This document shows positions 1 through 8,835 of a DNA stretch of 64,000 bases, piece after piece (the stretch's first letter is position 1; the number at the start of each line of letters is the position of its first letter). The notes under the pieces were generated by a model. It saw only the letters and a list, made by a program, of their open reading frames with translations. It was not told the origin of the DNA and did not search any database. A program made the translations under genes and the position numbers. Origin of the DNA: Streptomyces sp. CB01580 (lineage in GTDB: Bacteria; Actinomycetota; Actinomycetes; Streptomycetales; Streptomycetaceae); assembly GCF_001905795.1 (NCBI RefSeq), contig NZ_LIXJ01000002.1:269834-333833 (forward strand), written 5' to 3'.

Positions 1-763
1 CCGTGGCGTAGAGGAGTGTGGGCCGCAGCAGGGGCACGGTGATGCCCTTGAACTCCTGCCACACGCCGGCCCCGTCCAGCCGCGCGGCCTCCCGCACCTC
101 GGTGGGGATGGCCTGGAGACCGGCGATGAAGAGCACCATGACCGTACCGAGGTTGCGCCAGACCGCCATCGCGATCATGGAGGGCATGGCGAGCGTCTCG
201 GAGCCCAGGAAGTCGGGCGCGGTGAGACCCACCTCGGAGAAGAGGCCCGCGACGAGTCCGTCGGTCGGGTCGAGCACGAACCGCCAGACCACGGCGACCG
301 CGACGATGGTGGTCACCACCGGGGCGTAGAAGCCGACGCGGAAGAAGGTCCGGGCCCGGTCGATGCCGTTGTTCAGCAGTACGGCGACGATCAGCCCCAG
401 GAAGATCGTCAGGGGGACCCCGATCACCACGAAGTACGCCGTGTTGAACAGCGACTTGAGGAACTTGTCGTCGCCGAACAGCTTGACGTAGTTGTCGAAG
501 CCGATGAACTCCGCGTCCAACGGGTGCGTGACGTTGCGCAGCCCGAAGTCCGTGAAGCTCATCGCCAGCGTCGCCAGGATCGGGAACGCCATGAAGACGA
601 GGAACAGGACCAGGAAGGGCGTGGAGAACAGCCAGCCGGCCACGTTCTGCACGCTCATCGAGCGTTTCCTGCCGTCCCGGCGACCCGCGGGCCCGGTGGC
701 CGGGGACCCGGAGGCCCCCGGCCCGGCCTGCACCGTGGCCGACTCCGCGGCCTTTGAGGTCAT
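1..763 (-). CDS. carbohydrate ABC transporter permease (MalF/UgpA type), 3' end beyond the window
   Basis: Inner-membrane subunit of a sugar importer. Translating the complement gives an uninterrupted frame of about 254 codons running off the left edge. It has a hydrophobic first membrane segment at about residues 47-70, further membrane segments, and near the end of the visible part the EAA-loop sequence EAARLDGAG, which in this family docks onto the ATPase. ATG at 763 lies 11 nt after an AGGAG box. An in-frame ATG at 772 is only 2 nt from that box and so less likely. The gene follows the binding-protein gene by 33 nt and must be co-transcribed. The second permease should lie to the left. 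No ATPase is visible, and many such Streptomyces importers share the multitasking ATPase MsiK. Confidence 0.9.
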   Translation of the reverse strand, partial: MTSKAAESATVQAGPGASGSPATGPAGRRDGRKRSMSVQNVAGWLFSTPFLVLFLVFMAFPILATLAMSFTDFGLRNVTHPLDAEFIGFDNYVKLFGDDKFLKSLFNTAYFVVIGVPLTIFLGLIVAVLLNNGIDRARTFFRVGFYAPVVTTIVAVAVVWRFVLDPTDGLVAGLFSEVGLTAPDFLGSETLAMPSMIAMAVWRNLGTVMVLFIAGLQAIPTEVREAARLDGAGVWQEFKGITVPLLRPTLLYAT

Positions 764-796
764 GGTGCGCATGACTCCTACTTCACGAGATCTTGG

Positions 797-2047
797 TTAC
801 TTCACGAGAGCTTCGATTTCGGACTGAGCCGTCTTCAGCGCGTCCTCGGCGGACGCCTTGCCCTGGGTGACCTTGCCGATGGCCTGGTCGACCTTGTCGG
901 TGATCTCGGTCCAGTTGGACAGCGAGGGGGAGGCCTTCGCGGTGTCCATCTGCTTCTTGAAGACCTGGAGGGAGGTGTCGTCGGCGAGGTCGCCGGAGGT
1001 CCAGGCGGAGGTGTTGGCCGGCAGGTCCTTGGTGCGCTTGTACCAGTCGGCCTGGCCCTTGGTGTCGGTCAGGTACTTGATGAACTCCGTGGCGGCGGCC
1101 TTGTGCTCGCTGTCCTTGGAGATCACCAGGGACGAGCCGCCGGCCATGGAGACGGAGGACTTGTCGGCGGGCACGTTCGCCACCGCCCACTTGCCCTCGA
1201 TCTGCGGCTGGCTCTCGTTCAGCAGGGTGACGTGCCAGGGGCCTCCGAAGAACATCGGGACACGGCCGTTGCCGAAGTCCTTCACCACGTCGTAGCCGGG
1301 CTGAACGGACTTGTTGGACAGGCCCTTGTCGAAGTAGGAGCCGTACTCCTTGAGCGCCTTGACGGCCTCGGGGCTGTCGATGACGGCCTTGCCCTTGGCG
1401 TCGACGATCTCGCCGCCGGCGGAGTAGAGGAAGGAGTAGAAGTTCTGCACCGTGTCCAGGCCGCTCGGCTGGATGGACAGACCCCACTTGGTCCCGGCCT
1501 TCTTCTGGTAGGCCGTGGCGAGGTCCTGCATCTCCTTCCAGTTGGTCGGAGCCTTGGTGACACCGGCCTTCTCGGCCAGGTCGGTGCGGTAGTAGAGGAC
1601 GCGGGTGTCGACGTACCACGGCACGCCGTACGCCTGGCCGTCCACCTCGCCCTGCTTCCAGCCGGACGGGAAGAAGTCCTTCTCGTCGAACTTCTTGGTG
1701 TCGACCGGCTCCAGGACGCCGAGTTCGGCGAACTCGCCCATGTAACTGCCGCCCATCTGCGCCACGTCCGGCAGGGTGCCGGCGGCAGCGGCGGAGACCA
1801 GCTTCTGGTGGGCGACGTCCCAGCCGACCGGGGTGACCTTCACGGTCACGTTCGGGTTGGCCTTGGTGTACTCCTTGGCCACATCCGTGAGCTTCTCGCC
1901 CTCGGCGCCCATGGCCCAGACGGTGATCGTCTGCTTCTCGTCCGCCGCGACGCCGTCGCCACCGGAACTGCCGCACGCGGTGACACCGAAGGTGAGCGCG
2001 GCGGCGACGGCGATCCCGATCGAGACGGTTCTGGTGGTGCGGGGCAT
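797..2047 (-). CDS. sugar-binding lipoprotein of ABC importer (SBP family 1)
   Basis: Extracellular solute-binding protein, 416 aa, for the importer whose permease follows. The N-terminus has a lipoprotein signal: basic MPRTTR, a hydrophobic stretch, then lipobox VTAC with Cys25 as the probable lipidated residue. The mature part has the family-1 pattern (TITVWAMG near the N-terminus, followed by conserved segments such as YRTDL and the GGPW region). ATG 2047 is preceded by a strong AAGGAGGAG box. The frame stays open upstream to 2098, but that extension runs through the operator. A 12-bp stretch at the 3' end (TACTTCACGAGA on the plus strand) occurs twice, 19 bp apart, at 779-790 and 798-809, so the last codons and stop are partly duplicated. 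The substrate cannot be read from the sequence. The neighbouring esterase suggests a plant-derived oligosaccharide. Confidence 0.92.
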   Translation of the reverse strand: MPRTTRTVSIGIAVAAALTFGVTACGSSGGDGVAADEKQTITVWAMGAEGEKLTDVAKEYTKANPNVTVKVTPVGWDVAHQKLVSAAAAGTLPDVAQMGGSYMGEFAELGVLEPVDTKKFDEKDFFPSGWKQGEVDGQAYGVPWYVDTRVLYYRTDLAEKAGVTKAPTNWKEMQDLATAYQKKAGTKWGLSIQPSGLDTVQNFYSFLYSAGGEIVDAKGKAVIDSPEAVKALKEYGSYFDKGLSNKSVQPGYDVVKDFGNGRVPMFFGGPWHVTLLNESQPQIEGKWAVANVPADKSSVSMAGGSSLVISKDSEHKAAATEFIKYLTDTKGQADWYKRTKDLPANTSAWTSGDLADDTSLQVFKKQMDTAKASPSLSNWTEITDKVDQAIGKVTQGKASAEDALKTAQSEIEALVK

Positions 2048-2073
2048 GGAGGGCTCCTCCTTGAGCAATCCGG

Positions 2074-2102
2074 ATGTATGCGCTGCCTGTAAGCGCATAC
2101 AT
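2074..2102. promoter_or_regulatory. operator-like inverted repeat in front of the sugar importer
   Basis: Perfect 11-bp inverted repeat ATGTATGCGCT / AGCGCATACAT with a 7-nt spacer, 27 nt upstream of the binding-protein start. Its right part, TGTAAGCGCATACA (2088-2101), matches the general LacI-family operator shape (TGNAANCGNNTNCA) and differs at only two positions from TGAAAGCGCATTCA in front of the local LacI gene. A possible minus-strand promoter (TTGCGG at 2128-2133, CAGAGT at 2104-2109, 18-nt spacer) would place the site just downstream of the -10 box, where a bound repressor blocks transcription. The site assignment is inference. Confidence 0.65.
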
Positions 2103-2317
2103 CACTCTGCGACAGGAATTCGGAGTTCCGCAAGAGGGTGCTAGGTCACACTCGTGCAACGCGCCGGACGCCTGGACGTTCGACTTGGCACGTTAGATGC
2201 ACTGTTTGTGGAATTGGTAATGATGTGACCGATTGGCGGATGAATATGACGGATTGCGCATAATGGGTCACGGATTGTGCGGGGGTGCGGGGTGGCGGCT
2301 TCGGTACTGTCGCGGCC

Positions 2318-3313
2318 ATGACTTCGTTCGAACACGATTTCCCCTTCGATCCGTCCTACGGGCGCACGCTCGACGACCTGCTCCGCGTCCCCGCCCCGGC
2401 CACCGCCCCGGACGACTTCGACGCCTTCTGGCGGGCCCGGTACGCGCAGGCGCGCGCGGTCGCCACGGAGCCGGAGCTGGGCCCGCTGGAGGAGGAACGC
2501 GACGGCGTACGGATCCACGGGGTGACGTTCACGTCGGTCGGAGGGGTGCGGCTCGGCGGCTGGGTCGCGCTGCCCGCCGAGGGGGCGTCGGCGGAATACG
2601 GATTCGTCATCGGGCACGGGTACGGCGGCCGCGAGGAGCCCGGCCCCGACGTGCCGCTGCCGCTGCCCCGGTCGGCGGCGATCCTGCCGTGCGTACGGGG
2701 TCTGCCCACGCGCGGTCTGCGGGAGGGCGTACCGGACGCCTCCGCCCGGCACGTCCTGCACGGCATCGCCTCGCGCGACACGTACGTCATAGGCGACTGC
2801 GTGGCGGACCTGTGGTGCGCCGCGTCGGCGCTGAACGAACTGGTCCCGGAGACGGACCCCCGGGCGGGCGGCCCGCGGCTCGGCTACCTCGGCGAGAGCT
2901 TCGGCGGCGGGCTCGGCGCGCTGGCCCTGCCGTGGGACGACCGGTTCGGCGCCGGGCAGTTGACGGTGCCCACGTTCGGCAACCACCCGCTGCGGCTCAC
3001 CCTGCCCTGCGCGGGGAGCGGGGAGGCGGTGCGCGGACACCACCGCACGCACCCGGAGGTCACCGAGGTGCTGCGGTACTTCGACGCCGCCACGGCCGCG
3101 ACCCGGCTGGAGCTGCCGGTGCTGGTGGCAGCGGCGCTCTTCGACCCGTCGGTGCCGCCGCCGGGACAGTTCGCCGTGTACAACGCCCTGCCCGGTGAGC
3201 GCGAACTCCAGGTGCTGAGCGCGGGGCACTTCGAGCACCCGGGGCGGGCGGCGGAGACGGAGGAGCTGTACGCGGCCCGGCGGCGGTTCTTCGGGGCGCA
3301 TCTGAAGGCGTGA
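2318..3313 (+). CDS. acetylxylan esterase-like alpha/beta hydrolase (AXE1/CE7 type)
   Basis: Predicted cytoplasmic deacetylase, 331 aa, the usual length for this family. The oxyanion region HGYGG is at residues 100-104, the nucleophile elbow GESFGG puts Ser at 194, and the other triad residues are probably Asp276 (LFDPSVPP) and His304 (AGHFEHP). There is no signal peptide, so it would deacetylate imported oligosaccharides or small acetylated compounds. It is transcribed divergently from the sugar importer and converges with the LacI gene, which suggests one sugar-utilisation locus. There is no clear Shine-Dalgarno box. Instead TACTGT at 2305-2310 ends 7 nt before the ATG, consistent with a leaderless mRNA. 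CE7 enzymes also act on cephalosporin C, so the substrate is uncertain. Confidence 0.85.
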   Translation: MTSFEHDFPFDPSYGRTLDDLLRVPAPATAPDDFDAFWRARYAQARAVATEPELGPLEEERDGVRIHGVTFTSVGGVRLGGWVALPAEGASAEYGFVIGHGYGGREEPGPDVPLPLPRSAAILPCVRGLPTRGLREGVPDASARHVLHGIASRDTYVIGDCVADLWCAASALNELVPETDPRAGGPRLGYLGESFGGGLGALALPWDDRFGAGQLTVPTFGNHPLRLTLPCAGSGEAVRGHHRTHPEVTEVLRYFDAATAATRLELPVLVAAALFDPSVPPPGQFAVYNALPGERELQVLSAGHFEHPGRAAETEELYAARRRFFGAHLKA

Positions 3314-3550
3314 CGGCGGCGGGCGGGTCCGGTGAGGCCCGCCCGGCGACTCGCTCCGGCCGACGGGGCCGGTGGGCGCGTTCCGGCAGCCCGGCCCGCG
3401 TCGGGGGAGGGATCGGGCCGTGGGCGGTTCCGGCGGGTCGGTCCGGGGCGAGTTCCCGCGGGCCGGTCCCGGCGGACGCCGCTCCGGGTGACCGCGGCTC
3501 GCGCGTCGTACTCGTGCGGGTGCGGGTACTGGTTCCGGTGCTCGTACCGG

Positions 3551-4603
3551 TCAGACGCAGCCGCAGCTGGCGCGGCGGACCACGGACACCGGCAGCATCA
3601 GCGACACCGGTTCCCGCCCGCTGTCGCCCAGTCGCTGCACCAGCAACTCGACCGCCTGCTCGCCGAGTTGGCGGATCGGCTGGCGCACGGTCGTCAGCGA
3701 GGGGCGGACGATCCGGCTCAGCGGAATTCCGTCGAACCCGGTCACCGCGATGTCCTCCGGCACCCGCACCCCGCGCCGCTCCAGCGCCCGCAGCGCGCCC
3801 ACCGCCATCTGGTCGTTGGCGAACAGCATGGCCTCGGGCCGTTCGCCCTCCCGGTCCAGCAGCGCCTCGGCGGTCCGCGCGCCCTCCGCCTGCGTCATGA
3901 TCTCTGCCCGCAGGTCCGGCGCGTCCGGCACCGGCAGCCCGGCGTCGCGGCACGCCTCCCGGAAGCCGCGGAACCTCGCCTCGGCGTCCGGCGACTCGAC
4001 CTCGCCACCGACGAAGGCGAGCCTGCGCAGCCCGTGGTCCTCGATCAGGTGGCGGGCCAATTCGCGCTCCCCGTCGGCGTTCGCGACGACGATGTGGTCG
4101 AGATGGTCGATCTCACGCGGCCCGGCGAGCATCACCACCGGCAGCCGCCGCGAGATCACTTCGAGGTCCTCGGTCGGCACGGTCCGCGCCAGCACGGCGA
4201 ACCCGTCGACCCGGCCCGCCACCTTCGCGACGCTCTCCGGTCCGCCCTCCAGCGACGCGGCGATCAGCAGCGCGTACCCGTGTCGGCGCGCCGCCCGCTC
4301 CATGCCGCGGATGATCTGGTCGGAGTAGAGCATCACCGCGTCGTCGGCGTCGCTGTCCGCCTCCGCGTCGGCCTCGGCGTCGGGGTCGGCCATGTCGGGG
4401 AAGCAGAGACCGAGCACGCCGGTGGTCCGGCTGGCCAGGCCCCGGGCGTTCCCACTGGGTACGTAACCGAGCTGGCGGGCGGCTTCGAGGACCCGCTCAC
4501 GGGTCTGGGCGCGTACCGAATCGGGGGTGCGGTAGACCCGGGAGACCGTGGCAATGGAGACGCCCGACCGCTCGGCGACGTCATACACCGTTGGGGCGCT
4601 CAC
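3551..4603 (-). CDS. LacI-family transcriptional regulator
   Basis: DNA-binding repressor, 350 aa. The LacI helix-turn-helix is at about residues 5-24 (VYDVAERSGVSIATVSRV), followed by the hinge region and a periplasmic-binding-protein-like sugar sensor domain with late motifs such as DIAVTGFDG. The frame continues upstream of 4603 without another good start, so GTG 4603 is chosen because it places the helix-turn-helix at the N-terminus. The Shine-Dalgarno is weak (GGACGG). A 14-bp palindromic site lies about 70 nt upstream and resembles the site in front of the sugar importer, which suggests autoregulation and local control of the importer. The sensor domain carries an acidic run (AEADSDADDA) that is unusual for the family. 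It ends in SCGCV. Confidence 0.93.
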   Translation of the reverse strand: MSAPTVYDVAERSGVSIATVSRVYRTPDSVRAQTRERVLEAARQLGYVPSGNARGLASRTTGVLGLCFPDMADPDAEADAEADSDADDAVMLYSDQIIRGMERAARRHGYALLIAASLEGGPESVAKVAGRVDGFAVLARTVPTEDLEVISRRLPVVMLAGPREIDHLDHIVVANADGERELARHLIEDHGLRRLAFVGGEVESPDAEARFRGFREACRDAGLPVPDAPDLRAEIMTQAEGARTAEALLDREGERPEAMLFANDQMAVGALRALERRGVRVPEDIAVTGFDGIPLSRIVRPSLTTVRQPIRQLGEQAVELLVQRLGDSGREPVSLMLPVSVVRRASCGCV

Positions 4604-4672
4604 TCGATCGACCGTCCGTCCGTTCCCTCTCGCGCCCGTACGTCCCTGCCGCCGCACGTGCCGACCCTCGTT

Positions 4673-4686
4673 TGAAAGCGCATTCA
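4673..4686. promoter_or_regulatory. second LacI-type operator, in front of the lacI-family gene
   Basis: TGAAAGCGCATTCA is a 14-bp near-palindrome (12 of 14 positions symmetric) with a central GC step, as in LacI-family operators. It agrees with TGTAAGCGCATACA at 2088-2101 in 12 of 14 positions, and no other copy was noticed in the window. It lies 70 nt upstream of the regulator GTG, between the regulator and the divergent MarR gene. Confidence 0.6.
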
Positions 4687-4733
4687 CCCTAGATCGCTGG
4701 TCACGCAAGGGGCAAGAGCATCCCAATAATTGA

Positions 4734-4771
4734 CAGGCGGCCTTGCAAGGTGGCCTGTGCATCTTTACGTT
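4734..4771 (+). promoter_or_regulatory. MarR gene promoter overlapped by its probable operator
   Basis: An imperfect 24-bp inverted repeat at 4734-4757 (CAGGC..CCTTG / CAAGG..GCCTG, 10 of 12 pairs) is centred on CCTTGCAAGG. Inside it TTGCAA (4743-4748) can act as a -35 box. After exactly 17 nt comes TACGTT (4766-4771) as the -10 box, and the ATG of the MarR gene starts 6 nt later. A repressor on the palindrome would cover the -35 box. MarR proteins commonly repress their own promoters from such palindromes. Box assignments are inference from sequence. Confidence 0.6.
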
Positions 4772-4777
4772 GGCGCC

Positions 4778-5269
<492 letters not shown>

Positions 5270-5796
5270 GCGGGGGCCCGCCAAGGAGGACGCCCCGGAA
5301 CGGTTCGCCGCGCCGCCGCGCCCGTCGCGGGCCGTTCAGCCGCCGCCTGCGCCCGCCGCCGCCCCTCGTGCGTCGACCTCCGGAACCGTCGACGCCGTCC
5401 GCTCGGCGGCCGACGGCCGCAGGCGCACGGAACGAGGGCCGTTGAAACCGCGGAAATCAGGCCGTGGAGCCGTGGGCCGCGGAGGACGGGGTGCGGAGCG
5501 TGCCGGGCATGGAACGCGGAACTCGGGCCGTGGGAACCACTGAACACGGGGGCGTGGAGCCACGGGATGCGGAGCATGACACGTGAGCCCCGGGTGCGCG
5601 GGCGCGTGCGACTCCCCGGTATTGCGCTGCGCGGGTGAGCTTCGGGAAGCCCCCGCCGTGTCTGCGCCGCCTCACGCGCGTGTGCGCTTTCAGTGGATGA
5701 GCGAACCAGTGTGATCAACTGCATATGCCATCCAAAACGCACAAATCCGGCCCGTCTCGGTGCGGGTGGGTCGGGCCGGCCCCGGAGGTATCAGCC
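5270..5796. other. intergenic region, no gene recognised
   Basis: About 530 bp between the MarR gene and the LpqW-type gene. Open frames on both strands here are arginine/proline-rich and lack a supported start or any recognisable motif. The last 90 bases are more AT-rich (around 5690-5750) and probably hold the promoter of the lipoprotein gene. I see no clear terminator for the MarR gene. Confidence 0.5.
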
Positions 5797-8145
5797 ATGT
5801 CCCACGTCGGCGTCCCGTGGGGGACGGCCCGTAAGCGCCGTTCGCTCGCGCTCCTCACGACGGGCGTGCTGACGCTCCCCGTACTGGCCGGCTGCACCGC
5901 CGACGACAGCGGATCGGCGACGGCCGCCGCCGCTCCCCAGGACGTCGCGGCCACGGGCCGGGGCTCGGTCGCCGCCGGGGGGACGGTCCACTGGGCGATC
6001 GACTCCGTGCCCGCCACCCTCAACGCGTTCCAGGCCGACGCCGACGGTTCCACCACCCGCATCACCGGCGCCGTGCTGCCGACCCTGTTCCCGCTGGACG
6101 CCCGGGGCAGGCCGCAGCTCAACCCGGACTACCTGGAGTCCGCGAAGGTGATCGAGCGCGAGCCCCGGCAGGTGGTGCGCTACAAACTCAACCAGAAGGC
6201 GGTGTGGAGCAACGGCCGGGAGATCGGGGCGCCCGACTTCGTCGCCCAGTGGCGGGCGCTGAGCGGCAGGAACTCGGCGTACTGGACCGCGCGCAACGCC
6301 GGGTACGACCGCATCGCGAAGATCGAGCGCGGCGCCGACGACCTGGAGGTCCGGGTCACCTTCGCCAAGCCGTACGCGGACTGGCGCTCGCTGTTCTCCC
6401 CGCTGTACCCGAAGGAGGTGACCGGCGCCCCGAACAACTTCAACGACGGCGCGCGGACCACCCTGGCGGCCACGGCCGGGCCGTTCCGGCTGAGCGGTGT
6501 GGACGCGAAGGCGGGCGAGGTCACTCTCGTCCGTGAGCCGCGCTGGTGGGGGAAGCCGGCCAAGCTCGAATCACTCGTCTTCCGCGCCGTCGCGCCGAAG
6601 GACCGACTCCAGGCCCTGACCGAGCGCAAGGTGGAGGTCGCCGACATCGACGTCGGCACGGCCAACCGGGTCGCCTCCGCGGCCCGCGGCAACGGTCCGA
6701 ACGGACAGCCCCTCGCCCACGGGCCCGGGGCCGCGGACGACCCGGCCGCCGCGATGCGTTCCTGGGCCATGGCGTACGGCTCGAACGAGACGGAGGCGGC
6801 TGCCGCGCGAGCGGCCAGGGAGAAGGCCCGGGCCGCCGCGGAGGCGTACACGGCCGAGCAGAACGCGCTGCGCTCGTACGCGGTCCGCAAGTCGCTGGAG
6901 CCCGCGTACACCCAGCTCGCGCTCAACGGCGGGTCCGGGCCGCTCTCCGACGAGCGGGTGCGGCGCGCGGTCGCCCGGGCCCTGAACCGGCAGGAACTCG
7001 TCGACACCGTACTCAAGCCGCTCGGCCTGCCCGCCGTGCCGCTCGGCAGCCATGTCGCCCTGGCCGGACAGCCCGGGTACCAGGACGGCAGCGGCGCGCT
7101 CGGCGGCGAGGACAAGGAAGAGGCGCGGGCCCTGCTGGCCGACGCGGGCTGGACCCGCGAGGGCGCGATCAAGAAGCCGGGCAATGCGAAGGCGGGCAGC
7201 GAGGCCGAGAAGAAGAACGACAAGGACGACAAGGACGGCAAGAACGGCCGGAGCGGCAACGAGGGCCCAAGAGGCGTCGAGGGCGCGAACGGCGACGACG
7301 GAAGGAACGGCGGCCACGGCGACGGTCTGGACATCGTGGGGGATGACGGCAAACCCGGTGACACGGACGGAACCACCACCGGCCTGCGGATCCTCGCCCC
7401 CGCCGCAGCGGCCCACAGCGCCGCCCTTCTGCGGCAGGCGGGGCACCTGGCCGGAACGGGCATCCTCAAGGACGCCACCGCCACGATTGCCGCCCAGGAC
7501 CAGCGGCCCGGCGGTGCGGCCGGTGCCTACGCCCCCGCCGGGACCGCCGCCCCGGCCCCGGAGACCGGACGCGGTCCGCTCGGCAAGGACGGCCAGCCGC
7601 TGAACCTGCGCTTCGTCCTGCCGTCCGGGCCCGGGTCGGAGCCGCTGCGCGCGGTCGGCGGCAAGATCTCGGCGATGCTCGACTCGATCGGCATCGGCAC
7701 GTCGATCACCAGGGTCTCCGACGACAGCTACTTCCAGGACCACATCGCCGCCGGCGACTACGACCTGGCGCTCTACTCCTGGCCCGCCACCGCCTACCCG
7801 GCGACCGACAACCGCCCGATCTACGCCAAGCCGGTGCCGGCCGGTGACGGTTCGCTGGTGGTCGAGCAGAACTACACCCGCGTCGGGACGGATCACATCG
7901 ACCAGCTGTTCGACAAGGCGGTCTCCGAGCTCGACGAGGGGGCGGCCCGGGACCTGATGAACCAGGCGGACGCCAGGATCTGGGCCGCCGCGGGCTCGAT
8001 CCCCCTCTACCAGAGGCCGCAGCTCGTGGCGGCCGACGAGCGACTGGTGAACGTCGGGGCCTTCGGCTTCGGGACGCCCCACTACCAGGACATCGGCTTC
8101 AAGCGCCCGCAGCCCGCAGGGCCCCCGGCGCAACGCAAGCAGTAG
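5797..8145 (+). CDS. orphan oligopeptide-type solute-binding lipoprotein (SBP family 5, LpqW-like) with collagen-like insert
   Basis: Secreted lipoprotein of 782 aa, much longer than a normal family-5 binding protein (about 500-550 aa). The signal peptide ends in a lipobox (LAGC) near residue 32, followed by an SBP_bac_5 fold (SVPATLNAFQAD, then VDIGTANR-like and YWPATAYPATDNRPIY-like segments). At residues 481-510 there are ten consecutive Gly-X-Y triplets, preceded by a Lys/Asp-rich stretch, a collagen-like tract inside the binding domain. There are no permease genes with it. It lies directly upstream of typA, the same neighbourhood as the mycobacterial lipoprotein LpqW, which affects cell-wall glycolipid synthesis rather than transport. 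GGAGG lies 6 nt before ATG 5797. An upstream in-frame ATG (5725) would bury the signal peptide. Confidence 0.85.
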   Translation: MSHVGVPWGTARKRRSLALLTTGVLTLPVLAGCTADDSGSATAAAAPQDVAATGRGSVAAGGTVHWAIDSVPATLNAFQADADGSTTRITGAVLPTLFPLDARGRPQLNPDYLESAKVIEREPRQVVRYKLNQKAVWSNGREIGAPDFVAQWRALSGRNSAYWTARNAGYDRIAKIERGADDLEVRVTFAKPYADWRSLFSPLYPKEVTGAPNNFNDGARTTLAATAGPFRLSGVDAKAGEVTLVREPRWWGKPAKLESLVFRAVAPKDRLQALTERKVEVADIDVGTANRVASAARGNGPNGQPLAHGPGAADDPAAAMRSWAMAYGSNETEAAAARAAREKARAAAEAYTAEQNALRSYAVRKSLEPAYTQLALNGGSGPLSDERVRRAVARALNRQELVDTVLKPLGLPAVPLGSHVALAGQPGYQDGSGALGGEDKEEARALLADAGWTREGAIKKPGNAKAGSEAEKKNDKDDKDGKNGRSGNEGPRGVEGANGDDGRNGGHGDGLDIVGDDGKPGDTDGTTTGLRILAPAAAAHSAALLRQAGHLAGTGILKDATATIAAQDQRPGGAAGAYAPAGTAAPAPETGRGPLGKDGQPLNLRFVLPSGPGSEPLRAVGGKISAMLDSIGIGTSITRVSDDSYFQDHIAAGDYDLALYSWPATAYPATDNRPIYAKPVPAGDGSLVVEQNYTRVGTDHIDQLFDKAVSELDEGAARDLMNQADARIWAAAGSIPLYQRPQLVAADERLVNVGAFGFGTPHYQDIGFKRPQPAGPPAQRKQ

Positions 8146-8183
8146 CCGCAAGCACCGACCACGGCCACACCGTGCCGGGGTGC

Positions 8184-8245
8184 GGGACGTACGAGGACCG
8201 GCCACGAGACATACGAGGACCGGCCGTGAGACGTACGAGGACAAG
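8184..8245. repeat. 22-bp tandem repeat, 2.7 copies
   Basis: Copies start at 8184, 8206 and 8228 and share the core ACRTACGAGGACCGGCC, with the third copy degrading after GAGGAC. They lie 40 nt after the stop of the LpqW-type gene. Confidence 0.7.
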
Positions 8246-8309
8246 ACGTACAAGCGCTGGAGGAGCAGCAGGTCAGAGCGGCGCCGGAAGCTCAGAACCA
8301 GCTCAAGTC

Positions 8310-8340
8310 CCTTGCCTGCCCGGCTTCCCGGCGGGCAAGG
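8310..8340 (+). terminator. probable terminator hairpin after the LpqW-type gene
   Basis: CCTTGCCTGCC pairs with GGCGGGCAAGG with one T-G wobble and a 9-nt loop. It lies 165 nt after the stop codon. As usual in Streptomyces there is no strong U-run. Confidence 0.5.
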
Positions 8341-8835
8341 TCGTGAGCACCCGCTGACCCGGGTGGCCGCTCACTCCCCCCACCTCCGGGCCTCGTCCCG
8401 GAGCCCAGCCGCTGTGGAGCCCCACCTCCGGAGCCGCTCAAGTCCCGTGTCAGACGTCCCACCGGGGACCGTGGCCGTGTCCTTCGGTGAAATCCGTCGG
8501 AAGACATGGCCACGGTGATGCGAACGAGCACCGCGCCGCGACGCGGTGAGCGCGTACGCCGACGGGGACGACGGGAGCGGGCGGCCGGCACCGATCAGGG
8601 CCGCGGCGAGCACGGATCCGCCGCGGCCCGGCGGGCGGGACACCGGACCCCGGCCCCGTCCGGAGCCCGCCGCGACCTCCGTTCCGGGGGCTGCGGGAAT
8701 TCGCCGGGGAAGCCGCTACGGCGTCGGCCCTTTACGATGGTGGGTAGCCGTGGCGCGTACGCCCGGCGGGCGTACGAGGACCCGAGAGCGACTGAGACGC
8801 CTGATCCCACGATCCGAGAGAAGCTCAAGCCACAC

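Larger units (their letters stand above)
8146..8835. other. 690-bp region between LpqW-type gene and typA: repeats, hairpin, typA leader
   Basis: It contains a 22-bp tandem repeat at 8184-8245 (about 2.7 copies, core TACGAGGACCGGCC) and a GC-rich stem-loop at 8310-8340. The remainder leads into typA. A long frame open through typA (from 8506) is arginine-rich before the real start and is not considered coding. No RNA gene was recognised. Confidence 0.5.

Noticed and set aside
4730..4777. N-terminal extension of the MarR protein from 4730
   Set aside because: It would translate the operator and promoter and has no Shine-Dalgarno.
8506..8835. N-terminal extension of typA
   Set aside because: The frame is open, but the extension is arginine-rich, without similarity to TypA, and contains no ribosome-binding site in the right place. 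ATG 8836 gives the normal N-terminus.
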